A stretch of 64,000 bases of DNA from Legionella sp. PC997 (GTDB taxonomy: Bacteria; Pseudomonadota; Gammaproteobacteria; Legionellales; Legionellaceae). Below the pieces are notes generated by a model, which did no database searches, had not been told where the DNA came from, and was given only the letters and a program-made list of their open reading frames with translations. Below are positions 18,369-26,366 of this stretch, piece by piece. The position numbers were made by a program, and so were the translations under genes. Position 1 is the first letter of the stretch, and every line of letters starts with the position of its first letter. Location: assembly GCF_014109825.1 (NCBI RefSeq), contig NZ_CP059576.1, positions 605,001 through 669,000 on the forward strand. Reading direction: 5' to 3'.

Positions 18369-18782
18369 ATGCCAAAAACAATAAAAAATAATTGTCCTGG
18401 AGATGAAAACGCTTATGTTGAATTTGACAGTGGTTCAAAGATTTTTCGCGCAGTAGTACAAGATGTGGAATTTTTTGACACTCCAACAGCCTTAACTCAT
18501 GTGAAAGTGGATTTTAATCGCGATGAAGCGAGGGTGGAGTTAAGTTTTGTTATTTCAGATAATCAATCCGTAGCAAAAAATCAAGCAAGTGAATTTCAAA
18601 ATTTAGTAGGAAAATTAAACGCTACAAGCTTTTTAAATCAATTTTACCTTTCTCGAACCGACTTTTTTCAAAAACAATGCAAACATTTTGTCGGCTTGAC
18701 TTCTAATGCCTCCAGTGAGAAGAAAAGCTCCATCACAAATCCCCATGAAAGCAATAGCCACAATGGAAATTTTGCATTTTAA
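18369..18782 (+). CDS. Hypothetical protein
   Basis: 137 aa from the ATG at 18369, preceded by AAGAGA; an ATG 14 codons upstream is the alternative. The body (residues 1-115) reads as a small alpha/beta domain with VKVDFNRDEARVELSFVIS strands. The last 25 residues are Ser/Asn/His-rich and likely disordered. No signal peptide. No family recognised. Convergent with the permease gene, with a shared hairpin between the stops. Confidence 0.5.
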   Translation: MPKTIKNNCPGDENAYVEFDSGSKIFRAVVQDVEFFDTPTALTHVKVDFNRDEARVELSFVISDNQSVAKNQASEFQNLVGKLNATSFLNQFYLSRTDFFQKQCKHFVGLTSNASSEKKSSITNPHESNSHNGNFAF

Positions 18783-18830
18783 TTTTAAATTAGAATAGGT
18801 TGTTTTGATCAACGTTAGAATTTTGACAAT

Positions 18831-18858
18831 AGTGGTTGAGTCAAACGACTCAACCACT
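18831..18858. terminator. Bidirectional hairpin between convergent genes (family copy 2)
   Basis: Perfect 12-bp stem AGTGGTTGAGTC/GACTCAACCACT with loop AAAC. It overlaps the stop codon of the permease gene on the - strand and follows the + strand gene by 48 bp. Same core as the copies at 32792 and 43639. No strong U-tract on either side. Confidence 0.7.
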
Positions 18859-20452
18859 AATGAGCCATTACTTTCTTGGTGGAATCATTTTCAATAACTA
18901 AGTTTTGAGTATAAAGACTAGGTTTTCGGGTTAATATAGCAAAACCAAACACCAGCAGGCTAAAGAGTAATAAATACACTAAATCCCAATACGGAGGGAT
19001 AATATGTTTGCCCCCGTAATTACCAAGATAAGAGAAAATACCTAGACCAACAAGATACAATATAAACCACAGGGCTTGTTTAACATCCAATTCACGGTTC
19101 TCTTTCTTTTTTATAAAACAATAAAAAACGGTCCATCCTAGTCCCAGAAGCGTGATTACCAATAGTTTTCGCACGCTGTTGAACCCGGCCCAATAAACAC
19201 CAACTGTGCAAACATAAAACCCGATAAAAGCAATAAGATTGCAACTCGGTAATTGAAAAGGTCGTTTATAGTTTGGTAATTGTTTACGTAAACAAATAAG
19301 TGCGATAGGCCCGATGGAATAACTAACCATTAATACCGCCACAAGAAAAGCGGACATTTCCTGCCATCCATGTAATACAAGTGACATTATCGCAGCAAGA
19401 ACAAAGTTCACGCCTAAACTCACCCACGGTACTTGGTACTTATTGCGTTTGGCAAGGAGTTTAGGTGTATGCACAACCGAGCTCATACTGCTTAACATAT
19501 GAGCTGCTGTCGTTGAATACACCAGACCAGTTGAATAAGGTGATATGAACGCATCAATGTACAATAAAATACTCAACCATACTATGCCGGCTAGAGCAGC
19601 TAGAGCCGCGAATGGTCCTGCGTCTCCTATAAACGATAAATTCATCCAGCCCTTTGCAAGTGAAGGACCACTAACACTGCCTATAAAAGCCCATTGTAAG
19701 CCTGTGTAAAGTAACGTTGTAAATAACAATGAACCACACAAAATCAACGGAATGTATTGGCCTGGTTTCTCAAGCTCGCCCATCATGATCACCACTTGCC
19801 TAAATCCCAATAAAGAGAAAAGTACACCACCACTTGACATCGCAGCCATAATCCCCTGCCAACCGTAAGGCATGAAACCACCATATTGAAAAAAATTACC
19901 TGGGTGATAACTCATGGTTACTAAGCTTGCGATGGTGAGTACGGGGATTATTATCTTCCAGACCGTAAATGCTGCATTAATGCGGGCAAATAAACCAATT
20001 CCAAAATAATTGAACAAAACAAAACTCATTAATACTATTAAGGACAGTAGATAGCCTAAGGGAGTATTTTTATAATTAACCCCATGCTGCATTACTAGAC
20101 CGGGGATATAATTACTGGCGTATTGAATGACTCCTTGGGTTTCAATTACCGGCAGGATGGCTAACGAAAACCAGGTCATGCTGTTCACGAGCGCACTTGT
20201 TAAACGCCCATGAGTATATAAAGACAAGCAGGCCAAGCTATCGGACTGCGGAAACATCGTACCTAACTCAGCATAGGATAAGGCCACAAATAAAAGTAAA
20301 AACCCTGCAATTGGCCAGGCAATAATGGCAGCCGGGCCAGCAAAATGAGCTGAATATAAAGAACCGAATAACCATCCAGAACCTACCATGCTGGTAATAG
20401 AAATCCAAAGTAAACTCAGTGGGGTTAAATTATTCTTCATCTGAATTTCCAT
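18857..20452 (-). CDS. APC family amino acid permease
   Basis: 531 aa with about 12-14 transmembrane helices. The first helix carries the APC signature SITSMVGSGWLFGSLY, the unwound Gly-rich substrate site, and AELGTMFPQSDS follows helix 2 as in the family. It imports amino acids or polyamines across the inner membrane, and Legionella relies on amino acids as carbon source. The substrate cannot be told. An ATG four codons in (20440) has better ribosome binding site spacing and may be the true start. Confidence 0.88.
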   Translation of the reverse strand: MEIQMKNNLTPLSLLWISITSMVGSGWLFGSLYSAHFAGPAAIIAWPIAGFLLLFVALSYAELGTMFPQSDSLACLSLYTHGRLTSALVNSMTWFSLAILPVIETQGVIQYASNYIPGLVMQHGVNYKNTPLGYLLSLIVLMSFVLFNYFGIGLFARINAAFTVWKIIIPVLTIASLVTMSYHPGNFFQYGGFMPYGWQGIMAAMSSGGVLFSLLGFRQVVIMMGELEKPGQYIPLILCGSLLFTTLLYTGLQWAFIGSVSGPSLAKGWMNLSFIGDAGPFAALAALAGIVWLSILLYIDAFISPYSTGLVYSTTAAHMLSSMSSVVHTPKLLAKRNKYQVPWVSLGVNFVLAAIMSLVLHGWQEMSAFLVAVLMVSYSIGPIALICLRKQLPNYKRPFQLPSCNLIAFIGFYVCTVGVYWAGFNSVRKLLVITLLGLGWTVFYCFIKKKENRELDVKQALWFILYLVGLGIFSYLGNYGGKHIIPPYWDLVYLLLFSLLVFGFAILTRKPSLYTQNLVIENDSTKKVMAH

Positions 20453-20843
20453 GTCCTTATGGTTGATGCAAGCAACTTCAGCTCTACGAGCATAAGTAAT
20501 TAATTGTAAACAGAAATTTCCAGGTTACCAACTATAAAAATAAACGAGAGTGCCCTTTCGTTCCTTATAAAGATCTGAGAGGGGGACCTTGTGATGATGA
20601 TCACCCAAGGCTCAAATGAGTTAGCCCTGACAAACTTTATGAAAATGAATCAGAGAAATACGGAATGTGAGCCCAAATCAAAACTAAAACATGCACGAGA
20701 ATTTTAGTAGAACAGACAAAAAACATAGAGTCATTATTTCAACTATCCACTCATTTGGAAATTATTACTTTCCAAATGAGTATATTCTCAAAATTTACAA
20801 ATTGTTTAAAATAAGACCATTTGATAATGAATTAGGATTTGAT
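20453..20843. other. Divergent intergenic region
   Basis: Holds the promoters of the permease (-) and of the orphan gene on the + strand. The coding frame of the latter extends upstream to an ATG at 20691 that lacks a ribosome binding site. Nothing else is evident. Confidence 0.35.
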
Positions 20844-22295
20844 ATGAGAAATCGGACAGCGGCGCAAAACTTTCTTACTCGAGTGGAACAATTTATTACC
20901 CCTCAATCAAATCCGCAAATTATGAAACAATTATTCTCTGCACTGGGTCTAAATGAACTGACCACGACCAATGAAGAATATAAATTTTTTATTCAAACAA
21001 TTAAAAAACGAGCAATTGATCTGAATCCCCTAATCTCAAAAATCAAAGAAGGTATATTAAATAATGAGTCCGTATGTAGATTACTGGCCTATATCGAAAA
21101 ACATGAATTAATCAATGATGCAGAACTCCAAAACGCGGCTTCGACGATCCAGTTACAGATCAATTTACTATGCCTTTTAGAAGCGATCACCATTACTATG
21201 GCTAATAGTAACGATTTTGCTCATGACATGTATAACCATATGATGAAGCAGAGGGGAAGCGGGCCAACAGGTAATCCTTTTTACAACCTATTAATTGGAA
21301 TCCCTTCACGGGCAACTTTATTCGAACGTTTAAAACTGATTTCGATAGATCCTGGTGTAACAAGTATCATATTTCATCGACTGATGGAAACCAATCCTGA
21401 AACTCCCGAAGATCTTCAGGATTTTGTAAATCAAAAACATTTGTCTGGATGGAATGCCGATATCGAACTTGCTAATATGGATGTTGCATCAACCAGCACA
21501 CTCCCCGCAATGGCTGTTAATATTTTAGAAGCAGTATGGGAAGACGCTACAGGCCACAACAAAAATACCAGTGGTATGTTGAATGCCCAAGCAGGTTTAG
21601 GACTAATTGGTTTAATGGAAGAAAAAGAATACACAACTTCTTTTAAACTTGCTGAAACCACCTTACCTCAAGGAACTACGATTGCATCAGATTTAAGCTA
21701 TTCACTGATACCCGAACTGAAAGTAGATAACTCAGTAAAAAAAGTATCCCAGTTTCATATCGATAAGGAATGGATGAATTTATACAATAGTTGGAATTTA
21801 TTGTTTGTAATTGCAAATATTGATCCTGTATTCGTACCCATTAAATTGTTAATACCTAGTGTTTTTTCTGCCGAGGCATCCAATTACAAGGAAACGAGAG
21901 TACTCGCCTTATTCCTGGTAGCGAATCTCTTTTTAAATGAGCAGACTTCAAGCAATCCGCTTTTCACTAATAATTATTTTTTTCAAAACGGAACTGCAAT
22001 TCTGAAAAAATGGGGTGAAATTAATAAAAATCATTCGAATGAATTATTGCAACAGTTATCTCCCCAAAAGGGCAATGACTCTCAGGTCTTATATAATCAA
22101 GTTCTTGGGGAGCATCCTACTGTAAACTTTGGATTAAAACTTCTATCTTACTTTCAAGATTCACATCAGTTTAGACTCACTAAAAAAGCAAAAGAAAATA
22201 CATTAAATAATTATTCTTTTTTCTTAGGTAATGCAGAGTCTAGGAATCCTGTAAAACCTGTGAATTTAGATACTCCGAAGCCAGTGTTGGGATAA
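20844..22295 (+). CDS. Orphan helical protein, possible effector
   Basis: 483 aa from the ATG at 20844, which has AGGA at good spacing; an upstream ATG at 20691 would add 51 residues. I do not recognise a family. The protein is mostly alpha-helical with no signal peptide and no clear membrane segment, although residues around SWNLLFVIANIDPVFVPIKLLIPSVF are hydrophobic. The tail (RNPVKPVNLDTPKPVLG) is Pro-rich. It is the first of three same-strand orphan genes. Its size, solubility and orphan status fit a Legionella effector, but that is inference. Confidence 0.55.
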   Translation: MRNRTAAQNFLTRVEQFITPQSNPQIMKQLFSALGLNELTTTNEEYKFFIQTIKKRAIDLNPLISKIKEGILNNESVCRLLAYIEKHELINDAELQNAASTIQLQINLLCLLEAITITMANSNDFAHDMYNHMMKQRGSGPTGNPFYNLLIGIPSRATLFERLKLISIDPGVTSIIFHRLMETNPETPEDLQDFVNQKHLSGWNADIELANMDVASTSTLPAMAVNILEAVWEDATGHNKNTSGMLNAQAGLGLIGLMEEKEYTTSFKLAETTLPQGTTIASDLSYSLIPELKVDNSVKKVSQFHIDKEWMNLYNSWNLLFVIANIDPVFVPIKLLIPSVFSAEASNYKETRVLALFLVANLFLNEQTSSNPLFTNNYFFQNGTAILKKWGEINKNHSNELLQQLSPQKGNDSQVLYNQVLGEHPTVNFGLKLLSYFQDSHQFRLTKKAKENTLNNYSFFLGNAESRNPVKPVNLDTPKPVLG

Positions 22296-22338
22296 ATTAA
22301 TTAAGATTTATTAGTAATGATTAAAAATAGGAATTATT

Positions 22339-23715
22339 GTGTATAGTCCATGCGAATATGTTGCACCCTCGTTGGATAAAACAAAAGACAACAAATACAA
22401 AAAATTTGTGCGAGAAATAACAGAAAATTATAACTCTCGTTCTTTTGCGGAAAAATTAGAGAAGTTTTTTGCTGCTTCCACAGAAAGAAATCCACCGCGA
22501 GTAGCCTCGCTTCCTGATTTGTTAAAGACGAACTTTATTGTAGGCGAAACCCACCATGATCGCGCTCCTAAGAATTTTTTAATTGAAAATATGCGCATTC
22601 TAAAGGCAGCAGGTTATACTACTTTATTCCTGGAACATCTATATTACGATGATCAGCAAGAGCTTGATGAGTACGATCCGGACTGGTTCTGTAACTCAGA
22701 AAAATATCAGCGAACTGAAGCTCGTATCGAACGTTTAAATGATGATTTTTCCTACCCTCTGGAAGTAAGAGCTGCTCATGATGAATCTTGCCATTGCCGA
22801 CAATGTACTTATTTGGAAAAGAATCATTTTTTACAACTGGTCAAGGCGGCCAAACGTTGTGGAATCCGTGTGGTAGGAATTGATACGGAGTATACTTATT
22901 CGGAACAATATAATGAGCGGCATAAAGAATATGCTTATGGCGGTCCAACAACTGTAAATAAGGATTCGTTTCGCGAAAGAAGTATGAATTATACTGCCGC
23001 CAAAATTATAGAGAAAGAAACCCAAGAGCATACTGGGAAATGGTTCGCTTTAATGGGAGAATATCACTGCTATTCATCAGAAGAATTTAGTGGTGTACCC
23101 CAGCTTACAGGAGCTACAACGGCTCTTGTAAGTACGGACAAAAAATTGGATAAAATAAAAGTACAATTCGATGGAGTTGCGTCTTCCGAGGAGTCCATAG
23201 AATTTGGGAGTAATTTGACGCGAATAGTAAAGGTTCCTTACGGTGTCAATATTCAGACACCTCTTTTCAAATCCATTCCAGCTATTAAAAGCCCGGTAGT
23301 TCAGACTATGGATTCCCGAAAGGAAGAAGAAAAAGAGCAATTACGAAGAGAGTTTCCTCGCCGCTGTGCAGCTCAAATTAAACGTTTGGATTCCCTCTCA
23401 AAAATATTTAACAATCCCCATGCGAGGGAGAAAAAGAGAATTCTTGAATCAGCGCAAAAAATCTTGAATAATGAGAACTTAAGTGTAAGCGATAGATTCA
23501 CTGCATTTCATACATTTATTAATGACAACCGGGCTATTTTAACCAGACCTCATAGTACGATCCCCAAAGATGTGATGAAGGGATTGCTGGTTTTTGTTGT
23601 TTCCACACTTTTAGTGGTTCCGGGTATTTTGCTTGGCATGCGCTTTTTTAGTTCGCATCGCTCCACTACTATAGAAGAAGAAATAGTAAAACCATTAAAT
23701 GATCTCACGTTATAG
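22339..23715 (+). CDS. Tail-anchored protein with a GETH/GEYH (TIKI/EreA/ChaN-like) domain, putative effector
   Basis: 458 aa starting with GTG, with AGGA upstream. The pattern G69-E-T-H72 on a strand, LFLEH (99-100), GIDTEY (180-185), RERSMNYTA (212-220) and G240-E-Y-H243 matches the metal-site layout of the TIKI/EreA/ChaN superfamily, which includes the C-terminal region of Pasteurella multocida toxin. Members are hydrolases or proteases with paired GxxH motifs. A Cys/His cluster (ESCHCRQC, 149-156) could add a zinc site. One membrane helix lies near the C-terminus (about 412-435), followed by the acidic tail TTIEEEIVKPLNDLTL, which resembles an E-block signal. This suggests a protein inserted into a host membrane. 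The activity is inferred from motifs only. Confidence 0.6.
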   Translation: MYSPCEYVAPSLDKTKDNKYKKFVREITENYNSRSFAEKLEKFFAASTERNPPRVASLPDLLKTNFIVGETHHDRAPKNFLIENMRILKAAGYTTLFLEHLYYDDQQELDEYDPDWFCNSEKYQRTEARIERLNDDFSYPLEVRAAHDESCHCRQCTYLEKNHFLQLVKAAKRCGIRVVGIDTEYTYSEQYNERHKEYAYGGPTTVNKDSFRERSMNYTAAKIIEKETQEHTGKWFALMGEYHCYSSEEFSGVPQLTGATTALVSTDKKLDKIKVQFDGVASSEESIEFGSNLTRIVKVPYGVNIQTPLFKSIPAIKSPVVQTMDSRKEEEKEQLRREFPRRCAAQIKRLDSLSKIFNNPHAREKKRILESAQKILNNENLSVSDRFTAFHTFINDNRAILTRPHSTIPKDVMKGLLVFVVSTLLVVPGILLGMRFFSSHRSTTIEEEIVKPLNDLTL

Positions 23716-23858
23716 AAGATGTAAGTCTTTGTAAAGGAGCCCAACAAGCGCATTTTTTTGCCATTAGATTCCTCCCAATTAAATTATCCCCTCTCCTCAA
23801 CTTTATAGAATCATGATATGATCTCAATTTAACCAAATTGCTTTTTTAGAGGGTTGAT

Positions 23859-25064
23859 TTGCAAGGTAAACGAGAACCACAAGCTTATGTTGATGCTTTA
23901 AGAAAGGGTGATTACGTCTTTGCAGCTATCGGTTTAAGCAAACTAATGTATGCTAAATATCAGCCATTAAGTAATAGGGTTCTGTTTGCGGATGATGTCA
24001 CCCCTTTATTGACTAATTTATTTGCGGAAACAGACCTTTCTATTAACGACTTACCACTTATCCAATTCGGAATATTATATAATCAGGCATCCAATGAGTC
24101 AGAGGTTACCTATTATTTGACTCAAATGATGGCATCTGCCGCAGAGCTATTAAGTCATGAAGAATGGTTAAGAGAACAAGAAGGTAATCGAAATAAATCA
24201 CCTAAAGATATTCGTCAATTAGTTAGGGATGAAATAACTGAAGCTTTTAAAAAACAAAATGGACTTCAGGAAGCTGAACGAATAACTGAAGGAAAAATGG
24301 GTATGGATCCGGGTGTTTTGGTTGCAAAAGAAACAACGTACAAAAAGACATGGGCATACGCTGTTAATCATTTAATAAATGAAAATAATGTTCTAATACG
24401 AGAAACCGGAAAAATACTACTTGATCGTCTCGACGAAGTAGGAGCTGAAATAGAAGAATTAGATCGAAAAGCTGTTTCCAAAGAAGGCGATAAAGAAATA
24501 GTAAGATTATGGCGAGAAACTCGGAAACATCAAAGAGAAGTAGAGGATCAACTTTCGATACTGATGGTTCAGCCGAAAGAGTTCCATGCAAACAAAGCTT
24601 TATCTTGGGTGATGGATCAAGATTTTTTGTACGAGGTAAAACAGCAAACTGAAGCCTATTTAAACTTTTTAAATAACAATCCTGTTGACGAACCAGAGAA
24701 ACATAAAGGATTGTTAAAAACTTATGATGCACGTAAATATGCTACAGCAATGATGCTTACAGCCATTAAAACAGCTTTTTTAAGACCACCTCAAGCAACA
24801 TTGGCCATTTTACAAGATAATGCTAAAAAAATTGAAAATAACCGTCCTGGCTTTTGGGAATTAGGTATTGTTGCTTGGATAATTGATCATTTCATTAAGA
24901 AATCCGAGATGACAAAAATAACCGACATGACTTTAAAGTTAACTAAAGATGAGATAAAAAAACTAGGAACTAATAATTTTTTTTACAAAAAAGCGCATCA
25001 TGAAACCATATCTGAAAGGAGCGGACCTGAAGTCGTGATGAGGAGACTCCAAGTTAAGAATTAA
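23859..25064 (+). CDS. Orphan coiled-coil protein, possible effector
   Basis: 401 aa starting with TTG behind GAGGG. No family recognised. Residues about 165-235 are strongly charged and heptad-like (RLDEVGAEIEELDRKAV, LWRETRKHQREVEDQL), predicting a coiled coil. The C-terminus is basic (EVVMRRLQVKN), unlike an E-block. No signal peptide or membrane segment. It follows the GETH protein by 143 bp in the same direction. The N-terminal start is uncertain because no ATG is available near the open end of the frame. Confidence 0.5.
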   Translation: MQGKREPQAYVDALRKGDYVFAAIGLSKLMYAKYQPLSNRVLFADDVTPLLTNLFAETDLSINDLPLIQFGILYNQASNESEVTYYLTQMMASAAELLSHEEWLREQEGNRNKSPKDIRQLVRDEITEAFKKQNGLQEAERITEGKMGMDPGVLVAKETTYKKTWAYAVNHLINENNVLIRETGKILLDRLDEVGAEIEELDRKAVSKEGDKEIVRLWRETRKHQREVEDQLSILMVQPKEFHANKALSWVMDQDFLYEVKQQTEAYLNFLNNNPVDEPEKHKGLLKTYDARKYATAMMLTAIKTAFLRPPQATLAILQDNAKKIENNRPGFWELGIVAWIIDHFIKKSEMTKITDMTLKLTKDEIKKLGTNNFFYKKAHHETISERSGPEVVMRRLQVKN

Positions 25065-25155
25065 CAAGTCGACGTCGAGCCCTTAGCCCGACGTCCCCTG
25101 GTTAATAACAAGCATTTTTAAAAAACCAGTCTTCAATAAAATAACTCAACTCGCT

Positions 25156-26133
25156 TTAAGTAAATTCAAAACTTTTAATCTGCTCATTAAGATTCGGTTT
25201 TCCCTTCACAGTTATTTCCTTTTCCTGAAAAAAATGGTGAACGTTTTTTTTTGCAAATTGGCTTTTTAGGAAGGACTCTATACTTGAAAAGAATGCTTCT
25301 GGAACATCTGATTCCATTGAATGGTCGGCTTGGGGAAATATAATAAATTGATTGTCTGGGATCTTGCTCGCCATGAGTTCGGAATGTTTTTTGTCGGTAA
25401 TCCAATCTTCTTCGCCCACAAGGATGAGTGTTTTACAGGCTATTTCATGTAAGCGATCTTCATAATCAAATGTCCTTAAAAAACCTCCAAATCCTTGATT
25501 CAAAGGTTCATGAGCAAAGATATAATCAGGAGCTGGTCGAGTCACGGGGATATGATGTCTTTTTTTCCAGGAATACATAGAATCCATAATATCAAAAAAT
25601 TTATCTAATTCTTCATCACTGCTAAAACTGCCTTCCCATAACTGTTCACAGGCTTTTTGTTGCTCTAAGTTTCCTCTATTTTTGACATTTAAGCGTGCTG
25701 TATCAAGGTTTCTAAAACTTGGAGAGCCTGCTGCCAGCACCAGATTGGAAACATGGCTGGGGTAGGCAAGTGTATATCCTAATGCACACATTGCTCCATA
25801 AGACTTACCCAATAAAATGATTTTATCCAGCTTGAGATAGGTACGAATTTCTTCAACATCCAGAATATAATTTTCCATAGTATATAAGGACGGGTCGTGT
25901 TTATCGCTTAATCCACATCCTCTGGGATCGATAAAAACCATTGTTCCAATAGTGGCAAGACATTCATAATCTTTGTAATGAGAGTGATTCGCACCTGGTC
26001 CACCAGGCAGCATAAAAATGTAGGGCTTTTTATCGAGATGGTTTTCATTTTCACTCACTATCTTGATATGCAAACGAGTTGGGGGTGCATTATCTCGCGC
26101 AGGAATATCAATAAATAAATCCTTACACCACAT
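25156..26133 (-). CDS. Proline iminopeptidase-like alpha/beta hydrolase
   Basis: 325 aa from the ATG at 26133, which has AGGAG; an ATG ten codons upstream lacks a site. The oxyanion motif LPGGPGANH and the nucleophile elbow GKSYGAMC (Ser111) are those of the S33 prolyl aminopeptidase family. The catalytic Asp and His fit GEEDWITD and QADHSME. PGGPG-type S33 enzymes release N-terminal Pro, or act as amidases, in the cytoplasm. No signal peptide. The last 30 residues extend slightly past the fold. Peptide versus other ester or amide substrates cannot be told. Confidence 0.85.
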   Translation of the reverse strand: MWCKDLFIDIPARDNAPPTRLHIKIVSENENHLDKKPYIFMLPGGPGANHSHYKDYECLATIGTMVFIDPRGCGLSDKHDPSLYTMENYILDVEEIRTYLKLDKIILLGKSYGAMCALGYTLAYPSHVSNLVLAAGSPSFRNLDTARLNVKNRGNLEQQKACEQLWEGSFSSDEELDKFFDIMDSMYSWKKRHHIPVTRPAPDYIFAHEPLNQGFGGFLRTFDYEDRLHEIACKTLILVGEEDWITDKKHSELMASKIPDNQFIIFPQADHSMESDVPEAFFSSIESFLKSQFAKKNVHHFFQEKEITVKGKPNLNEQIKSFEFT

Positions 26134-26280
26134 GTATTTCTCCTGAGTATTTTTACAGACCATCTTTAAATTAACTTGTAATCAGATTTCAAACAGCCAA
26201 GTAGATTTAGGTTGTAGACCCAAGCTATTTCTTAGAAAAAATACCATAGAACAATCAGAAAGTAATCTTGTATTTACTAT

Positions 26281-26309
26281 AGTTTGTCGGGCAACGACCC
26301 CGACAAACT
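26281..26309 (-). terminator. Hairpin 3' of the 895-aa protein gene
   Basis: Perfect 11-bp stem AGTTTGTCGGG/CCCGACAAACT with a 7-base loop, 58 bp beyond the stop of the large gene on the - strand. No U-tract follows. Its sequence is not the recurrent GGTTGGGTC family. Confidence 0.55.
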
Positions 26310-26366
26310 CGGTAAAATATGAGACAGAAAACCAGTTGTATAGGGGTCCTAAAACAATCTCAGTCT

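Noticed and set aside
25066..25095. GACGTCG...CGACGTC inverted repeat after the coiled-coil orphan gene
   Set aside because: Only 7 bp with a long loop and no U-tract; too weak to call a terminator.
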